Assembly: GCF_001570725.1 (NCBI RefSeq)
Contig: NZ_BCNV01000007.1
Location: forward strand, 124,001 to 188,000
Direction of reading: 5' to 3'
DNA from: Paenibacillus amylolyticus
Lineage (GTDB): Bacteria; Bacillota; Bacilli; Paenibacillales; Paenibacillaceae
Length of the DNA: 64,000 nucleotides
In this document: positions 34,114 to 43,315 of the stretch, in pieces
How the letters are laid out: each line of letters starts with the position of its first letter
Position numbering within the stretch: the first letter of the stretch is position 1
The notes under the pieces: model-generated
The model's database searches: none
What the model was told of the DNA's origin: nothing
What the model saw: only the letters and a program-made list of their open reading frames with translations
Translations under genes and position numbers: made by a program

Positions 34114-35525
34114 TGTGCATCCTCCTCACGGGCAGGCGCCCATTGCTGTGCGAGATAATCAACAAGTGAACCTACAGTCTGATAAGGACTTTCCGGCAAA
34201 GAAGCAGCAGCCATCTCCGCCAGAGCGGCGCTCATTCCTGTTCCCCATCGATCTTCGATTCCCTGCTCTACCACTGCAAGCAATGACACCAGTTCCAGCG
34301 AATCCAGTTGGCCACTTCGTCCGTACAGTGGAGCGTTACCACCCTCACCAAGTGGAATCGATGTATTGTGGTAAGCGTTTAGCTCTCGGCAACTATCCAA
34401 TACGATACGGAGCAAGGCCTCCCTGTGTTCTTCTCCAATCATCGGCATGGTCTGACGTTGAAAGCAATCTGCCTGAGGTATGGACTGTCGAAGTGACTCA
34501 TACCATTGCCATTCATCCGTGACCAACATTTTAATGACACCTGTTAGCTGTACTTTCCACTGCTCACGGTGCTTCATCCGGCTGACCTGCAGCATATTGT
34601 ATGCCTTCTCCCACCGAGCAATGATATTACTGAATTCTCTTGCATATTGATCAAGTGGAGAACCCAGCCATAACGCAGACTCCTGAAGAAGATCTCGAAG
34701 AAAATACCGGCTCCATCGCATATCAAACAGCAGACCGGATATTAACATTTCATTGGCCTGATCACCTTCATTCGCCGCATGCAACGCATCTAGGAGCTGC
34801 AAAGACACCGCATGTCCAAAATAATAATTCCGCTCTCCTTGTATAATCGTCCGGCCTGTTAGAAACTCTTCAATCTGTGTTGTTAACGCCTGGGTCAACA
34901 TATCTCGATAACCCGCAGAGTCAAGCTTCACAGTCGCCCGGATGTCCATGGTGCCAAACGTTCGGAGTTCTTCTTTGCGCTTCGCCTGAGCAAGCTCGGG
35001 TATGCTTTGGTTCCCTTTCCAGAAATCATGAAAGGCTCTTTGGGCAACCTTCCCTTTATACTTGGAGGGCACGGGATCATAGACGTGAACATGCTCCTCT
35101 TCCAAACCATACACGGCAATCCAATGGTCTACCAGATGCAGTCGGGAGCCTTGCTTCACGTGTTTGCGGATGTACTCAGGATTCTGATAATCCTCACAGT
35201 AAGGCAGATGATAACTGGTTCCTGTAGCCAGAAAAAGCCCACCTTCGCCGATATGCTGCCGGATCTCCGTCTTGCCTTCCTCGAAGCTGTCCAGCTGCCG
35301 CTGACCATACATCTCCCAGATCGGCTCTATATAATCCAGTTTGTGAAAATAAGGCTTCACCAGTACGTTATCCCCGCACGAAGGAAGGCTGTACAACCGA
35401 CTTGCCGCCAGCAGTGCAAGACTTGTGATAGATCCTTGTCGATGGAGCACTTCATGAATCAGAGGGAAATTGCAGGGATAATAATAGGGAATGTCCAACA
35501 CTGGAGCAAATGAAGGAATGATCAT
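34107..35525 (-). CDS. BtrH_N-type acyltransferase fused to an acyl carrier domain
   Basis: A 472-residue fusion. The N-terminal part resembles the BtrH family of butirosin biosynthesis: PCNFPLIHEVL with a candidate catalytic Cys at 18, HLVDHWIAVYGLEEEHVHVYDP with His 134 and Asp 150, then the helical DUF4872-like region (to about 375). The C-terminal 80 residues look like a carrier protein: GQLDSLELVSLLAVVEQ with the phosphopantetheine Ser at about 409. BtrH moves an acyl group from a carrier protein to an aminoglycoside amine. Here carrier and transferase are in one chain, and the next gene is an adenylate ligase. Acceptor unknown. Overlaps both neighbours. Confidence 0.78.
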   Translation of the reverse strand: MIIPSFAPVLDIPYYYPCNFPLIHEVLHRQGSITSLALLAASRLYSLPSCGDNVLVKPYFHKLDYIEPIWEMYGQRQLDSFEEGKTEIRQHIGEGGLFLATGTSYHLPYCEDYQNPEYIRKHVKQGSRLHLVDHWIAVYGLEEEHVHVYDPVPSKYKGKVAQRAFHDFWKGNQSIPELAQAKRKEELRTFGTMDIRATVKLDSAGYRDMLTQALTTQIEEFLTGRTIIQGERNYYFGHAVSLQLLDALHAANEGDQANEMLISGLLFDMRWSRYFLRDLLQESALWLGSPLDQYAREFSNIIARWEKAYNMLQVSRMKHREQWKVQLTGVIKMLVTDEWQWYESLRQSIPQADCFQRQTMPMIGEEHREALLRIVLDSCRELNAYHNTSIPLGEGGNAPLYGRSGQLDSLELVSLLAVVEQGIEDRWGTGMSAALAEMAAASLPESPYQTVGSLVDYLAQQWAPAREEDAQW

Positions 35526-36901
35526 TTTGGGCCTCCTGTTCCCGTTTTGGCTGACGTACTACCCCAGGAATGGATTAGGTAATGCACAGACATATCCTCT
35601 GTCGCTCGAAATACCCGATTGGCAATAGGTTTGCCATCCACATCGGTCTCGAAACGACGGAAACCGCGAGTAAATCGGAAGGAGAACCCACTATCACGTG
35701 GGACTCGGTAACAACCTTCATATCGACCTTTACCGGAACGGGCAAGCTTCATGCCCATCCCGCCATATATCGTTTCCTCCGTCTCTTCCTTTGAGGTTAC
35801 CTCTGCATGAATGCAGACCTCCACATGAGTGGACAATTCAGGAACAACCGTATAGATGCGTGTAGTAGACAGTTCCCCCATCGTCAGCGTGATCGATGCA
35901 CTTCCAATACCGACAGGCACCAGCTCTCCACTCGGACGAACCTGAATGACATCCGGGTCACTTGAAGTATAATTTCCGTGCAGCAGACTCTGAACCAATC
36001 CTCTCTCGTAGTGCACTCTTGCATTGATGCACACGGTCATTCCCCCCTGTAGTCCGATGACATCCCTTCCAAGCAGTTCGAGCGAGGAGGGCTTACCCAC
36101 GTGGCCGAACATGTACAGTAACGGGAGGTGCACGCGTGCTCCCCAGTCACCTTCCTGATGACAGGCACCCGGCTGTTCCAGAAATGCCAATTCCTCACCC
36201 GATCCTACTCCGCGTTCAAGTAATTGATGAGCTACCCTTCTGACCTGGGAAGGCAGAAACAGACCTTCCGTATCTCCAATATCCATCCACATTCGAACGT
36301 CGGGTACCTCTTCTGGCAAGCGATACATGTTTTCTTCCAACAGTCCACTTTCCGATGTGTCGTCCAGTTGCACATCCACATAGAATGGCGACATCATGAT
36401 CAGTTTTCCGAAAACATCCGGATTTCTCATCCCCATGTGCAATGTACAAAGTGCCGCGGCAGATGAACCCAACAACCCGGTATTCGACTTGTCCGGCAGT
36501 GTACGGTAACGATGATCAATGAGCGGCTTGAGTTCATGAATGATGAAATGCTCATAGTCGATGCCTGAGCACCCCACACTCACGGCCTCTCTCTTCGGAG
36601 CAATGAAGTGGTAGAATTCGTTGTGCGTTACTGGACGGACATGTGCAATACCAACAATAATCAGGGATTCGATCTGCCCGGAGGCAATTAGTCCGTCCGC
36701 TGCCTGATCCATATGCCATGTTTCATTGCCTGGCCCAGATGGACCAAAAGCCCGTTGTCCTGCATGAACGTACAGCACAGGATAATGCCGATCTGCCTGC
36801 TCATGGTAACCGGGCGGAAGATACACATGAATATTGCGGATATTGCCGAGCCGCGACGCATGAACACCTTCCAAACATTCGATAACAGAATGGCTACTCA
36901 A
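35522..36901 (-). CDS. esterase (PF00756-type) with Big-like and C-terminal accessory domains
   Basis: About 459 residues. The N-terminal half is an enterochelin-esterase-like alpha/beta hydrolase: IHVYLPPGYHEQADRHYPVLY, nucleophile LLGSSAAAL, Asp in WMDIGDTEG, His in the segment after ACHQEGDWGARVHL. A bacterial Ig-like stretch follows (YTSSDPDVIQVRPSGELVPV), then a domain with FRFTRGFRRFETDVDGKPIANR, a pattern often attached to esterases. No signal peptide is seen. A TTG at 36901 has GGCGG about 11 bases upstream. The longer frame from 36952 abuts a hairpin and lacks a ribosome site. First gene of the operon with the BtrH-type protein and ligase. Confidence 0.75.
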   Translation of the reverse strand: MSSHSVIECLEGVHASRLGNIRNIHVYLPPGYHEQADRHYPVLYVHAGQRAFGPSGPGNETWHMDQAADGLIASGQIESLIIVGIAHVRPVTHNEFYHFIAPKREAVSVGCSGIDYEHFIIHELKPLIDHRYRTLPDKSNTGLLGSSAAALCTLHMGMRNPDVFGKLIMMSPFYVDVQLDDTSESGLLEENMYRLPEEVPDVRMWMDIGDTEGLFLPSQVRRVAHQLLERGVGSGEELAFLEQPGACHQEGDWGARVHLPLLYMFGHVGKPSSLELLGRDVIGLQGGMTVCINARVHYERGLVQSLLHGNYTSSDPDVIQVRPSGELVPVGIGSASITLTMGELSTTRIYTVVPELSTHVEVCIHAEVTSKEETEETIYGGMGMKLARSGKGRYEGCYRVPRDSGFSFRFTRGFRRFETDVDGKPIANRVFRATEDMSVHYLIHSWGSTSAKTGTGGPK

Positions 36902-36954
36902 CTGATCATCAACCGCCTTTCTTCTCCCGATTCGACTGCATAATACAAACAAAT

Positions 36955-36980
36955 AACCCCGCCTCAGAAGAGACGGGGTT
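36955..36980 (-). terminator. terminator-like hairpin upstream of the esterase gene
   Basis: AACCCCG and CGGGGTT pair around a 12-base loop; on the minus strand the stem is followed by ATTTGTTTGTATT. Since it lies just before the first gene of the operon, it may act as an attenuator in the leader. Confidence 0.55.
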
Positions 36981-37106
36981 GTCTCAGAACACGCGTAAGT
37001 GTCCCGGGATACATAGCCCTTATATTGTGAATCTGCGAATAGTTTAAATCCCCGGACGTGCTTTTGTAAACATAAAAATAGAAAATAAATGCTCCCAAAA
37101 AAGTTA

Positions 37107-37135
37107 TTGACATAAGATCCAATATTTCTTACGAT
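37107..37135 (+). promoter_or_regulatory. sigma-A promoter of the CGTase gene
   Basis: TTGACA (37107-37112) and TACGAT (37130-37135) with a 17-base spacer; start site near 37142. Confidence 0.75.
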
Positions 37136-37158
37136 AACGTTGTGATCATAACTCGAGG

Positions 37159-37229
37159 GCCATGCTTTTAAACCAGAGCGGTTTAGGACAACCCCGGTAA
37201 CTCCCGAAGGAGATGCCGGGGTTGTTGGC
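37159..37229 (+). promoter_or_regulatory. structured 5' leader of the CGTase gene
   Basis: Closing stem GCCA (37159-37162) with TGGC (37226-37229), hairpin AAACC/GGTTT (37170-37184), and strong hairpin ACAACCCCGG (37188-37197) with CCGGGGTTGT (37216-37225). The order matches the leader before neopullulanase. No T tract follows, so it is not a simple terminator. I do not recognise a known riboswitch class. Confidence 0.5.
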
Positions 37230-37279
37230 GTGTCAAAAGGAGGGAAGTCTTCAATCCACTGCGTAACACTCCGCTGTAT

Positions 37280-37293
37280 TGAAAGCGCTATTA
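37280..37293 (+). promoter_or_regulatory. cre-like site (CcpA) before CGTase
   Basis: TGAAAGCGCTATTA matches the catabolite-responsive element consensus at most positions, centred on AGCGCT. It lies downstream of the promoter in the leader, where CcpA could act as a roadblock. Confidence 0.55.
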
Positions 37294-37353
37294 TTCAAGA
37301 ACCAGGTTGGTTGTTTATCTAAACTACTACATTCACGAGAAGGGTGGATTACT

Positions 37354-39510
37354 ATGTTTCAAATGGCCAAACGCGTACTCCTCAGCACAACACTGACACT
37401 CAGTTTACTTGCAGGGGGCGCACTTCCCTATCTGCCTGCTTCCGCGATCTATGCCGATGCGGATACCGCAGTTACCAACAAGCAGAACTTTAGTACAGAC
37501 GTCATCTATCAGATCTTTACGGACCGCTTCCTGGACGGCAATCCTTCCAACAATCCCACCGGAGCTGCCTACGATGCAACATGTAGCAACCTGAAGTTGT
37601 ATTGCGGCGGCGACTGGCAGGGTCTGATCAACAAAATCAACGATAACTATTTCAGTGATCTGGGCGTTACAGCACTTTGGATCTCCCAGCCGGTCGAAAA
37701 CATCTTTGCCACCATCAACTACGGCGGCGTGATCAACACAGCTTATCATGGTTACTGGGCACGTGATTTTAAGAAGACCAATCCGTATTTCGGAACGATG
37801 GCTGACTTTCAAAATCTGATTACAACCGCTCATGCCAAAGGCATCAAGATCGTCATTGACTTTGCACCGAACCATACGTCTCCTGCCATGGAAACCGATA
37901 CGTCCTTTGCTGAGAATGGCAAGTTGTACGATAACGGTAATCTTGTTGGCGGATACACGAATGATACAAATGGATATTTCCATCACAACGGCGGCTCCGA
38001 TTTTTCCTCCCTGGAGAATGGTATCTACAAAAACCTCTATGACCTCGCTGACCTGAACCACAATAACAGCACCATTGATCAATATTTCAAAGACGCGATC
38101 AAGCTATGGCTCGACATGGGCGTGGATGGCATTCGCGTTGATGCGGTGAAACATATGCCTCTCGGCTGGCAAAAGAGTTGGATGTCCTCCATCTATGCAC
38201 ATAAACCTGTATTCACCTTCGGTGAATGGTTCCTAGGATCTGCTGCATCCGATGCGGATAACACGGAATTTGCTAATGAATCCGGGATGAGCCTGCTTGA
38301 TTTCCGCTTTAACTCTGCCGTACGTAACGTCTTCCGGGATAACACATCCAACATGTATGCCCTCGATTCGATGATCACAGGTACAGCAGCAGATTACAAT
38401 CAGGTGAATGATCAAGTTACGTTCATCGACAACCATGATATGGATCGGTTCAAAACAAGTGCCGTGAACAATCGTCGTCTGGAACAGGCGCTTGCCTTCA
38501 CGCTGACTTCACGCGGCGTACCTGCCATCTATTATGGTACCGAGCAATATCTGACTGGAAACGGAGACCCTGATAATCGGGCCAAAATGCCTTCTTTCTC
38601 CAAAACAACGACTGCTTTTAACGTGATCAGTAAGCTGGCCCCTCTGCGCAAATCCAATCCGGCAATTGCCTATGGCTCCACGCAGCAGCGCTGGATCAAT
38701 AATGATGTGTATATCTATGAACGCAAATTTGGCAAAAGTGTAGCCGTTGTTGCGGTGAACCGTAATCTCTCCACACCAGCGAGCATTGCGAATCTAAGCA
38801 CTTCACTGCCAACAGGCAACTACACCGATGTACTGGGCGGCACACTGAACGGTAATAACATCACTTCCACCAATGGTACCGTCTCTTCATTCACCCTGGC
38901 AGCCGGAGCAACCGCGGTCTGGCAGTATACAACGAGCGAAACAACACCAACGATCGGACATGTAGGTCCTGTCATGGGCAAACCGGGGAATGTCGTTACG
39001 ATTAGCGGACGTGGATTCGGTGCCACCAAAGGCACCGTATACTTCGGTACAACAGCCGTTACCGGTGCTGCGATCACATCCTGGGAAGATACGCAGATCA
39101 AAGTTACCATTCCAGCTGTTGCCGCAGGCAATTATGCTGTGAAAGTAGCTGCGAACGGCGTTAACAGCAATGCTTATAACAACTTTACCATCCTTACGGG
39201 TGATCAGGTCACTGTACGATTTGTCATTAATAATGCGTCCACCACACTGGGTCAGAACATCTATCTGACAGGTAACGTGGCAGAACTGGGCAACTGGAGT
39301 ACGGGCACAACAGCTATTGGCCCTGCTTTCAATCAAGTTATCCACGCCTACCCAACTTGGTACTATGATGTGAGCGTGCCCGCTGGAAAACAACTGGAGT
39401 TCAAATTCTTCAAGAAAAATGGTGCAACCATTACGTGGGAAGGTGGTTCGAACCACACGTTCACCACACCAAACAGCGGTACTGCGACTGTAAATGTAAA
39501 CTGGCAATAG
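37354..39510 (+). CDS. cgt: cyclomaltodextrin glucanotransferase (CGTase), secreted
   Basis: A 718-residue extracellular GH13 enzyme that turns starch into cyclodextrins. Signal peptide (MFQMAKRVLLSTTLTLSLLAGG ... IYADA), then domains A/B with GGDWQGLINKINDNYFSDLG, GIRVDAVKHM (nucleophile Asp about 262), FTFGEWFLG (acid Glu about 291) and FIDNHDMDRF (Asp about 362). Domain C follows, then an IPT/TIG domain (VGPVMGKPGNVVTISGRGFG) and a C-terminal CBM20 (VYLTGNVAELGNW-like; here IYLTGNVAELGNW). The central aromatic ring residue is Phe (GYFHHNGG), as in CGTases. It reads very like the P. macerans enzyme. The ATG at 37354 follows AAGGGTGG. Confidence 0.95.
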   Translation: MFQMAKRVLLSTTLTLSLLAGGALPYLPASAIYADADTAVTNKQNFSTDVIYQIFTDRFLDGNPSNNPTGAAYDATCSNLKLYCGGDWQGLINKINDNYFSDLGVTALWISQPVENIFATINYGGVINTAYHGYWARDFKKTNPYFGTMADFQNLITTAHAKGIKIVIDFAPNHTSPAMETDTSFAENGKLYDNGNLVGGYTNDTNGYFHHNGGSDFSSLENGIYKNLYDLADLNHNNSTIDQYFKDAIKLWLDMGVDGIRVDAVKHMPLGWQKSWMSSIYAHKPVFTFGEWFLGSAASDADNTEFANESGMSLLDFRFNSAVRNVFRDNTSNMYALDSMITGTAADYNQVNDQVTFIDNHDMDRFKTSAVNNRRLEQALAFTLTSRGVPAIYYGTEQYLTGNGDPDNRAKMPSFSKTTTAFNVISKLAPLRKSNPAIAYGSTQQRWINNDVYIYERKFGKSVAVVAVNRNLSTPASIANLSTSLPTGNYTDVLGGTLNGNNITSTNGTVSSFTLAAGATAVWQYTTSETTPTIGHVGPVMGKPGNVVTISGRGFGATKGTVYFGTTAVTGAAITSWEDTQIKVTIPAVAAGNYAVKVAANGVNSNAYNNFTILTGDQVTVRFVINNASTTLGQNIYLTGNVAELGNWSTGTTAIGPAFNQVIHAYPTWYYDVSVPAGKQLEFKFFKKNGATITWEGGSNHTFTTPNSGTATVNVNWQ

Positions 39511-39529
39511 AATATTCAGTTCACAAGCT

Positions 39530-39569
39530 AACCCGGAGTAACGCTAACGCAGCGTATGCTCCGGGTTTT
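39530..39569 (+). terminator. terminator of the CGTase gene
   Basis: AACCCGGAG pairs with CTCCGGGTT, then TTGC, with an inner CGCTAACGCAGCG stem. Confidence 0.8.
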
Positions 39570-39657
39570 GCTGTACCTAGCCAGATTGCTTCTATCCTGT
39601 CTCAGTTGGAGGTGTACAAGTCGGTTCACTTCATATTACTTGATCGACCTTAGAAAG

Positions 39658-40944
39658 TTATTGATAGGTTCGGATGGACTTCAATGTTGTGGCTGCCAGA
39701 ATACCTGTGGCGAGGAGCAAGATGCCCACACCTTGCAGCACAGAAGCTGCCCCCCATTGATCTGCCAATACGGAGACAACCGTCAATCCCAGAATGGGCG
39801 CTGTACTGGTGATTGTTCCAACGACACCATAGACCCTTCCTTGCAGCTCGTCTGGAACGGCTGTCCTCAGCATAATCTGGGTGAGCATCGTACAGCAGGC
39901 GAACATCGCACCTCCGCCTACGATTAAAGGCAATGCCATGATCGGTGAGGATACATTCGCCAAAAATATATATATCGGCCCCAATACAATCAGACCGATA
40001 AATACCCATCTCCCTCTTCGCTTCAATCGTTTCCCCGAAGCAATTAGCAGCGCAGAGCCAATCATATATCCGAGTGGAATACAGGTCTCAATTAATCCAA
40101 ACTGTACCGGATTCGCCTCCCATACCTTGACCGCCATCACTTGAACCAGCATCATGGCTGACATGAAAAATAAAATCAGCACCGGATTGAGCAATACAAT
40201 GGATCGGATCAAAGGATTTCGATAGATGTAGCCAAAAGAACTGCGCCACTCCTGAGCAAACGTGGTCTGCTGACTATCGGATCGCTGTACCTCTGGAAAA
40301 CGGCCCGCCATCAGCACACAGACTGCGGACAACAGGAAGGTTGCCCCTGTAATTAATATGGCAACGAATCCGCCAAAAGCAGCAACAGCCACTCCCGCCG
40401 CCGCTAGTCCGCTGATTCGGGCAAGGTTATCCACCATATGAATGGTTCCGGTCGCTTGTTGAATATGCTCTCTGCCAACCATACTTGCTACAGAGGCGTG
40501 GAATGCAGGTGCCTGAAACAGACTTGAAAACATGGAGAGCGAGAGTAATAAGAGTACCACCGGGAACGGCGCATGCCAGCCGAATAAGCTAACCGCAATC
40601 AGTACCGCCATTACACCGCGAAATACATCCGAGGCCAGCATCAGCTTCCTACGATCCAATCGGTCTGCAACCGTACCCGCCACCGATCCAAACAAAAAGC
40701 TGACGGCCATATTGCAGATCTGTACGGCTGCCATGCTCTTCGCACTCCCCGTGGTCTGTAACACCCACAGACTGATCGCAATCCCATTGAAGCAATCTCC
40801 AAAGACCGAGATCCCGTAGCCGTACAAAATCCTTCGAAAGGTAACATTACGCCAAAGTGTTCGCGGAGCTTTGGTATTTTGCAATGCAGCTTGTCCATCT
40901 TGGTATCCCATAATCTCGGGCTCACTGGACGGGTTCATGCCCAT
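39658..40944 (-). CDS. MFS transporter (DHA3/macrolide-efflux type)
   Basis: A 428-residue, 12-helix major facilitator. It begins NVTFRRILYGYGISVFGDCFNG and has VAGTVADRLDRRKLMLASDVF (motif A) in the first cytoplasmic loop, typical of DHA3 exporters such as MefA-like proteins. The substrate is unknown. It lies downstream of the maltodextrin importer genes but behind a large inverted repeat, so it may be separate. Ribosome site GGGAGGAACG upstream of 40944. Confidence 0.82.
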   Translation of the reverse strand: MGMNPSSEPEIMGYQDGQAALQNTKAPRTLWRNVTFRRILYGYGISVFGDCFNGIAISLWVLQTTGSAKSMAAVQICNMAVSFLFGSVAGTVADRLDRRKLMLASDVFRGVMAVLIAVSLFGWHAPFPVVLLLLSLSMFSSLFQAPAFHASVASMVGREHIQQATGTIHMVDNLARISGLAAAGVAVAAFGGFVAILITGATFLLSAVCVLMAGRFPEVQRSDSQQTTFAQEWRSSFGYIYRNPLIRSIVLLNPVLILFFMSAMMLVQVMAVKVWEANPVQFGLIETCIPLGYMIGSALLIASGKRLKRRGRWVFIGLIVLGPIYIFLANVSSPIMALPLIVGGGAMFACCTMLTQIMLRTAVPDELQGRVYGVVGTITSTAPILGLTVVSVLADQWGAASVLQGVGILLLATGILAATTLKSIRTYQ

Positions 40945-40984
40945 ACATCACGTTCCTCCCTAATCATGATTCGAGCCCATGCAG

Positions 40985-41046
40985 AACCAGGCACTTCCGC
41001 AGCTCTGTCAGTCGACAAAGACATGACATTGCGGAAGTGCCTGGTT
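40985..41046. repeat. 62-bp inverted repeat between importer and MFS genes
   Basis: Arms AACCAGGCACTTCCGCA and TGCGGAAGTGCCTGGTT (17 bp, perfect) enclose a 28-base spacer. It can fold into a very stable hairpin after malG. There is no T tract, so it may terminate poorly or stabilise the mRNA end. Confidence 0.7.
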
Positions 41047-41094
41047 GGGTTGTGCCGCAAGTATCACGGCTGACTATGCTGTTATGGCACGGTA

Positions 41095-41931
41095 TTACCC
41101 TTTCGAAGCTCCTGCCGTCAGCCCTTGAACAAGGAATCGCTGTAGGAAAACGAACAGCAGAGTAATTGGAATGGCGATCAGAACTGCACCCGCAGCGAAC
41201 ATCGTAAAGTTACTGTCCTGATAACGGTTGACCAGATCCCACATGCCTACTGCAAGCGTCCAGTTCTCCTTCGTCCGCAGCACCAGCCGGGCGAAGATAA
41301 AGTCCATCCACGCACCAGTAAAACTGGTTAGTGCCACATAAGTCAGCATCGGCTTGGATAAGGGCAGGATGATGCTGGTGAATACCCGCAGGTGACTCGC
41401 ACCATCCATGCGCGCCGCTTCGTCCAGACTGCGCGGGATGGTGTCAAAGAAACCTTTGACGATAAATCCGCCCAGTACCGCCCCTGAAGAATAGACCAGG
41501 ATGAGCGCAGCGTGGGTGTCGAGCAATTTAATTTGCAGCAAAATGATATAGATCGCAATCATGCTCATAAAGCTCGGGAACATGCCAAGGATCAGCATAG
41601 TGGAGAGAATGGTTTTACGTCCACGGAACCGAAAGCGGGACAGTGCATACATCCCGAGCGTCACCATCAACGTGGAGAAGATCATCGTGAAAAAGGCAAT
41701 TTTCAGCGTATTCATATACCATCTGCCGTACATAAAGGACGGGTTATTAAACAGCTCACCGTAATGGGTCAGCGTAAATGCTTCGGGCCACAACCGTTCA
41801 CTGAACAATGCCGCGCCGGGTCTCAAGGAAGAGAGAAAGATCCAGAGTACCGGGTAGATGGAGACAACGGCGATGATCAGCAACAGCACATAACTCAGGG
41901 CCAGACGCAGTGGATTATTACGTGTCTTCAT
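41095..41931 (-). CDS. mdxG: maltodextrin ABC transporter permease, MalG/MdxG-like
   Basis: A 278-residue inner-membrane permease with six helices. The EAA coupling motif is EAARMDGASHLRVFTSIILP. The short C-terminus (FLVQGLTAGASKG) is typical of MalG. It forms the channel with the MalF partner, whose stop it overlaps (ATTCAATGAAG). No ATPase gene is in the operon, as is usual in Firmicutes, where a shared MsmX-type ATPase serves several sugar importers. Confidence 0.9.
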   Translation of the reverse strand: MKTRNNPLRLALSYVLLLIIAVVSIYPVLWIFLSSLRPGAALFSERLWPEAFTLTHYGELFNNPSFMYGRWYMNTLKIAFFTMIFSTLMVTLGMYALSRFRFRGRKTILSTMLILGMFPSFMSMIAIYIILLQIKLLDTHAALILVYSSGAVLGGFIVKGFFDTIPRSLDEAARMDGASHLRVFTSIILPLSKPMLTYVALTSFTGAWMDFIFARLVLRTKENWTLAVGMWDLVNRYQDSNFTMFAAGAVLIAIPITLLFVFLQRFLVQGLTAGASKG

Positions 41932-43283
41932 TGAATCATGTCCTCCTCCTTGAATGATTTGGAGCGGCGGAAGTTCCAGATGGAGAATGAAGCAATAATG
42001 AGGAAAATGATAATGCCTACCGCTGAAGCCATGTTGAACTTGTTATTGTCGAGCGTGAGCTTGTAGAGCCAGGTCACCAGCAGGTCCGTGGCCCCTGCGT
42101 ATTGGTAGTCTCCCCGTAGCGGATTTCCGTTGGTCAGCAGGAAGATGACATTGAAGTTGTTGAAGTTTCCGGCGAACTGCATGATGAGTACCGGAGTTGT
42201 GGCAAAAAGAATGAACGGCATCGTAATGATCCTGAACTTCTGAAACGCAGATGCTCCGTCCACTTCGGCAGCCTCATAGAGGTCACGAGGGATGGCTGTC
42301 AATACACCCAGAATCAGCACCATACTGACCGGAATACCGATCCACATGTTGACAACAATGACGGTGACCTTAGCCCAGAACGGATCTGTCAGCCAGGGTA
42401 ATCCCTCCAGTCCAAACGCTCTCATGTACGTATTGATCGGACCAAACTGACCATTGAACAGATTACGCATGAGCAGCAGGGAGATGATTTGCGGGATGGC
42501 ATAAGGCAGAATGAAAATGGTCCGCCACAGCTTCTTGAAGCGGATGCCCCGCTGTTCAATCAACAGTGCTACAAGTACGCCGCCAAAATAGGTGGTGACT
42601 GTAGCCAGGATGGCCCAGATGACCGTCCAAGTGAGCACGCCATAGAATGTCTGACTCCAGGATTTCAACTGGATCAGATCACTGAACGTCTTGAAGCCCA
42701 CCCAATCCACAAGTTTGGCTGGCGGAATATGATCCGGAGCCGAATAGTTGGTAAATGCAATCGTGATCGTAAACAGGATGGGCATAACGGTGAAGAAAAG
42801 TATGCCCAGTGCCGGGATGGACAGGAACAGATACGGAAAGTTTTTGTCCATCATGTTTCGGAGCGATGCCGCTGCGCCCAAGGTCTGCTTGCCTTCCTCC
42901 CTCGCAAGTCCCGTGACGTACGCATCCCGGATATTCAGGATATAGATCAGAATAAACACAAAAAACACCAGCAGTACAATAATGCCATCCAACAGCAAAA
43001 AGATGGAATGGTCTCCCCTTTGAAGTACGGTGGACCCATTCACTTTGACAAAACGCTGTGTATTCTCCCCCAGTGTCCATATGCCCCATACAGCCTGTGA
43101 CAGGCGAGGAAGCAGGTACGCAAGCCCTGCTCCCTCCAGTAACAGTAGACAAATTCCCTTAATCCATTGTCGATTGTAAAGCTGTCCAAGACCTTGCAGT
43201 ATGATGGAACATATGACCGCTGTCATCCGGTGCTGTCTTTCCCTGTTCGGTCCAACAGGCACCGGGACATGCTGCTGTTGCAT
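41928..43283 (-). CDS. mdxF: maltodextrin ABC transporter permease, MalF/MdxF-like
   Basis: A 451-residue permease. Extra N-terminal helices (GLGQLYNRQWIKGICLLLLEG and a second pair) precede the core, as in MalF. A soluble loop is followed by the EAA motif EAAEVDGASAFQKFRIITMP and a long final segment with YAGATDLLVTWLYKLTLDNN. The ATG at 43283 follows GGGGAGGAGAG. It is separated from the binding-protein gene by a 300-base gap holding a repeat element. Confidence 0.9.
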   Translation of the reverse strand: MQQQHVPVPVGPNRERQHRMTAVICSIILQGLGQLYNRQWIKGICLLLLEGAGLAYLLPRLSQAVWGIWTLGENTQRFVKVNGSTVLQRGDHSIFLLLDGIIVLLVFFVFILIYILNIRDAYVTGLAREEGKQTLGAAASLRNMMDKNFPYLFLSIPALGILFFTVMPILFTITIAFTNYSAPDHIPPAKLVDWVGFKTFSDLIQLKSWSQTFYGVLTWTVIWAILATVTTYFGGVLVALLIEQRGIRFKKLWRTIFILPYAIPQIISLLLMRNLFNGQFGPINTYMRAFGLEGLPWLTDPFWAKVTVIVVNMWIGIPVSMVLILGVLTAIPRDLYEAAEVDGASAFQKFRIITMPFILFATTPVLIMQFAGNFNNFNVIFLLTNGNPLRGDYQYAGATDLLVTWLYKLTLDNNKFNMASAVGIIIFLIIASFSIWNFRRSKSFKEEDMIQ

Positions 43284-43315
43284 TCGCTCTCTCCTCCCCG
43301 CCTATTGCTAACCTG

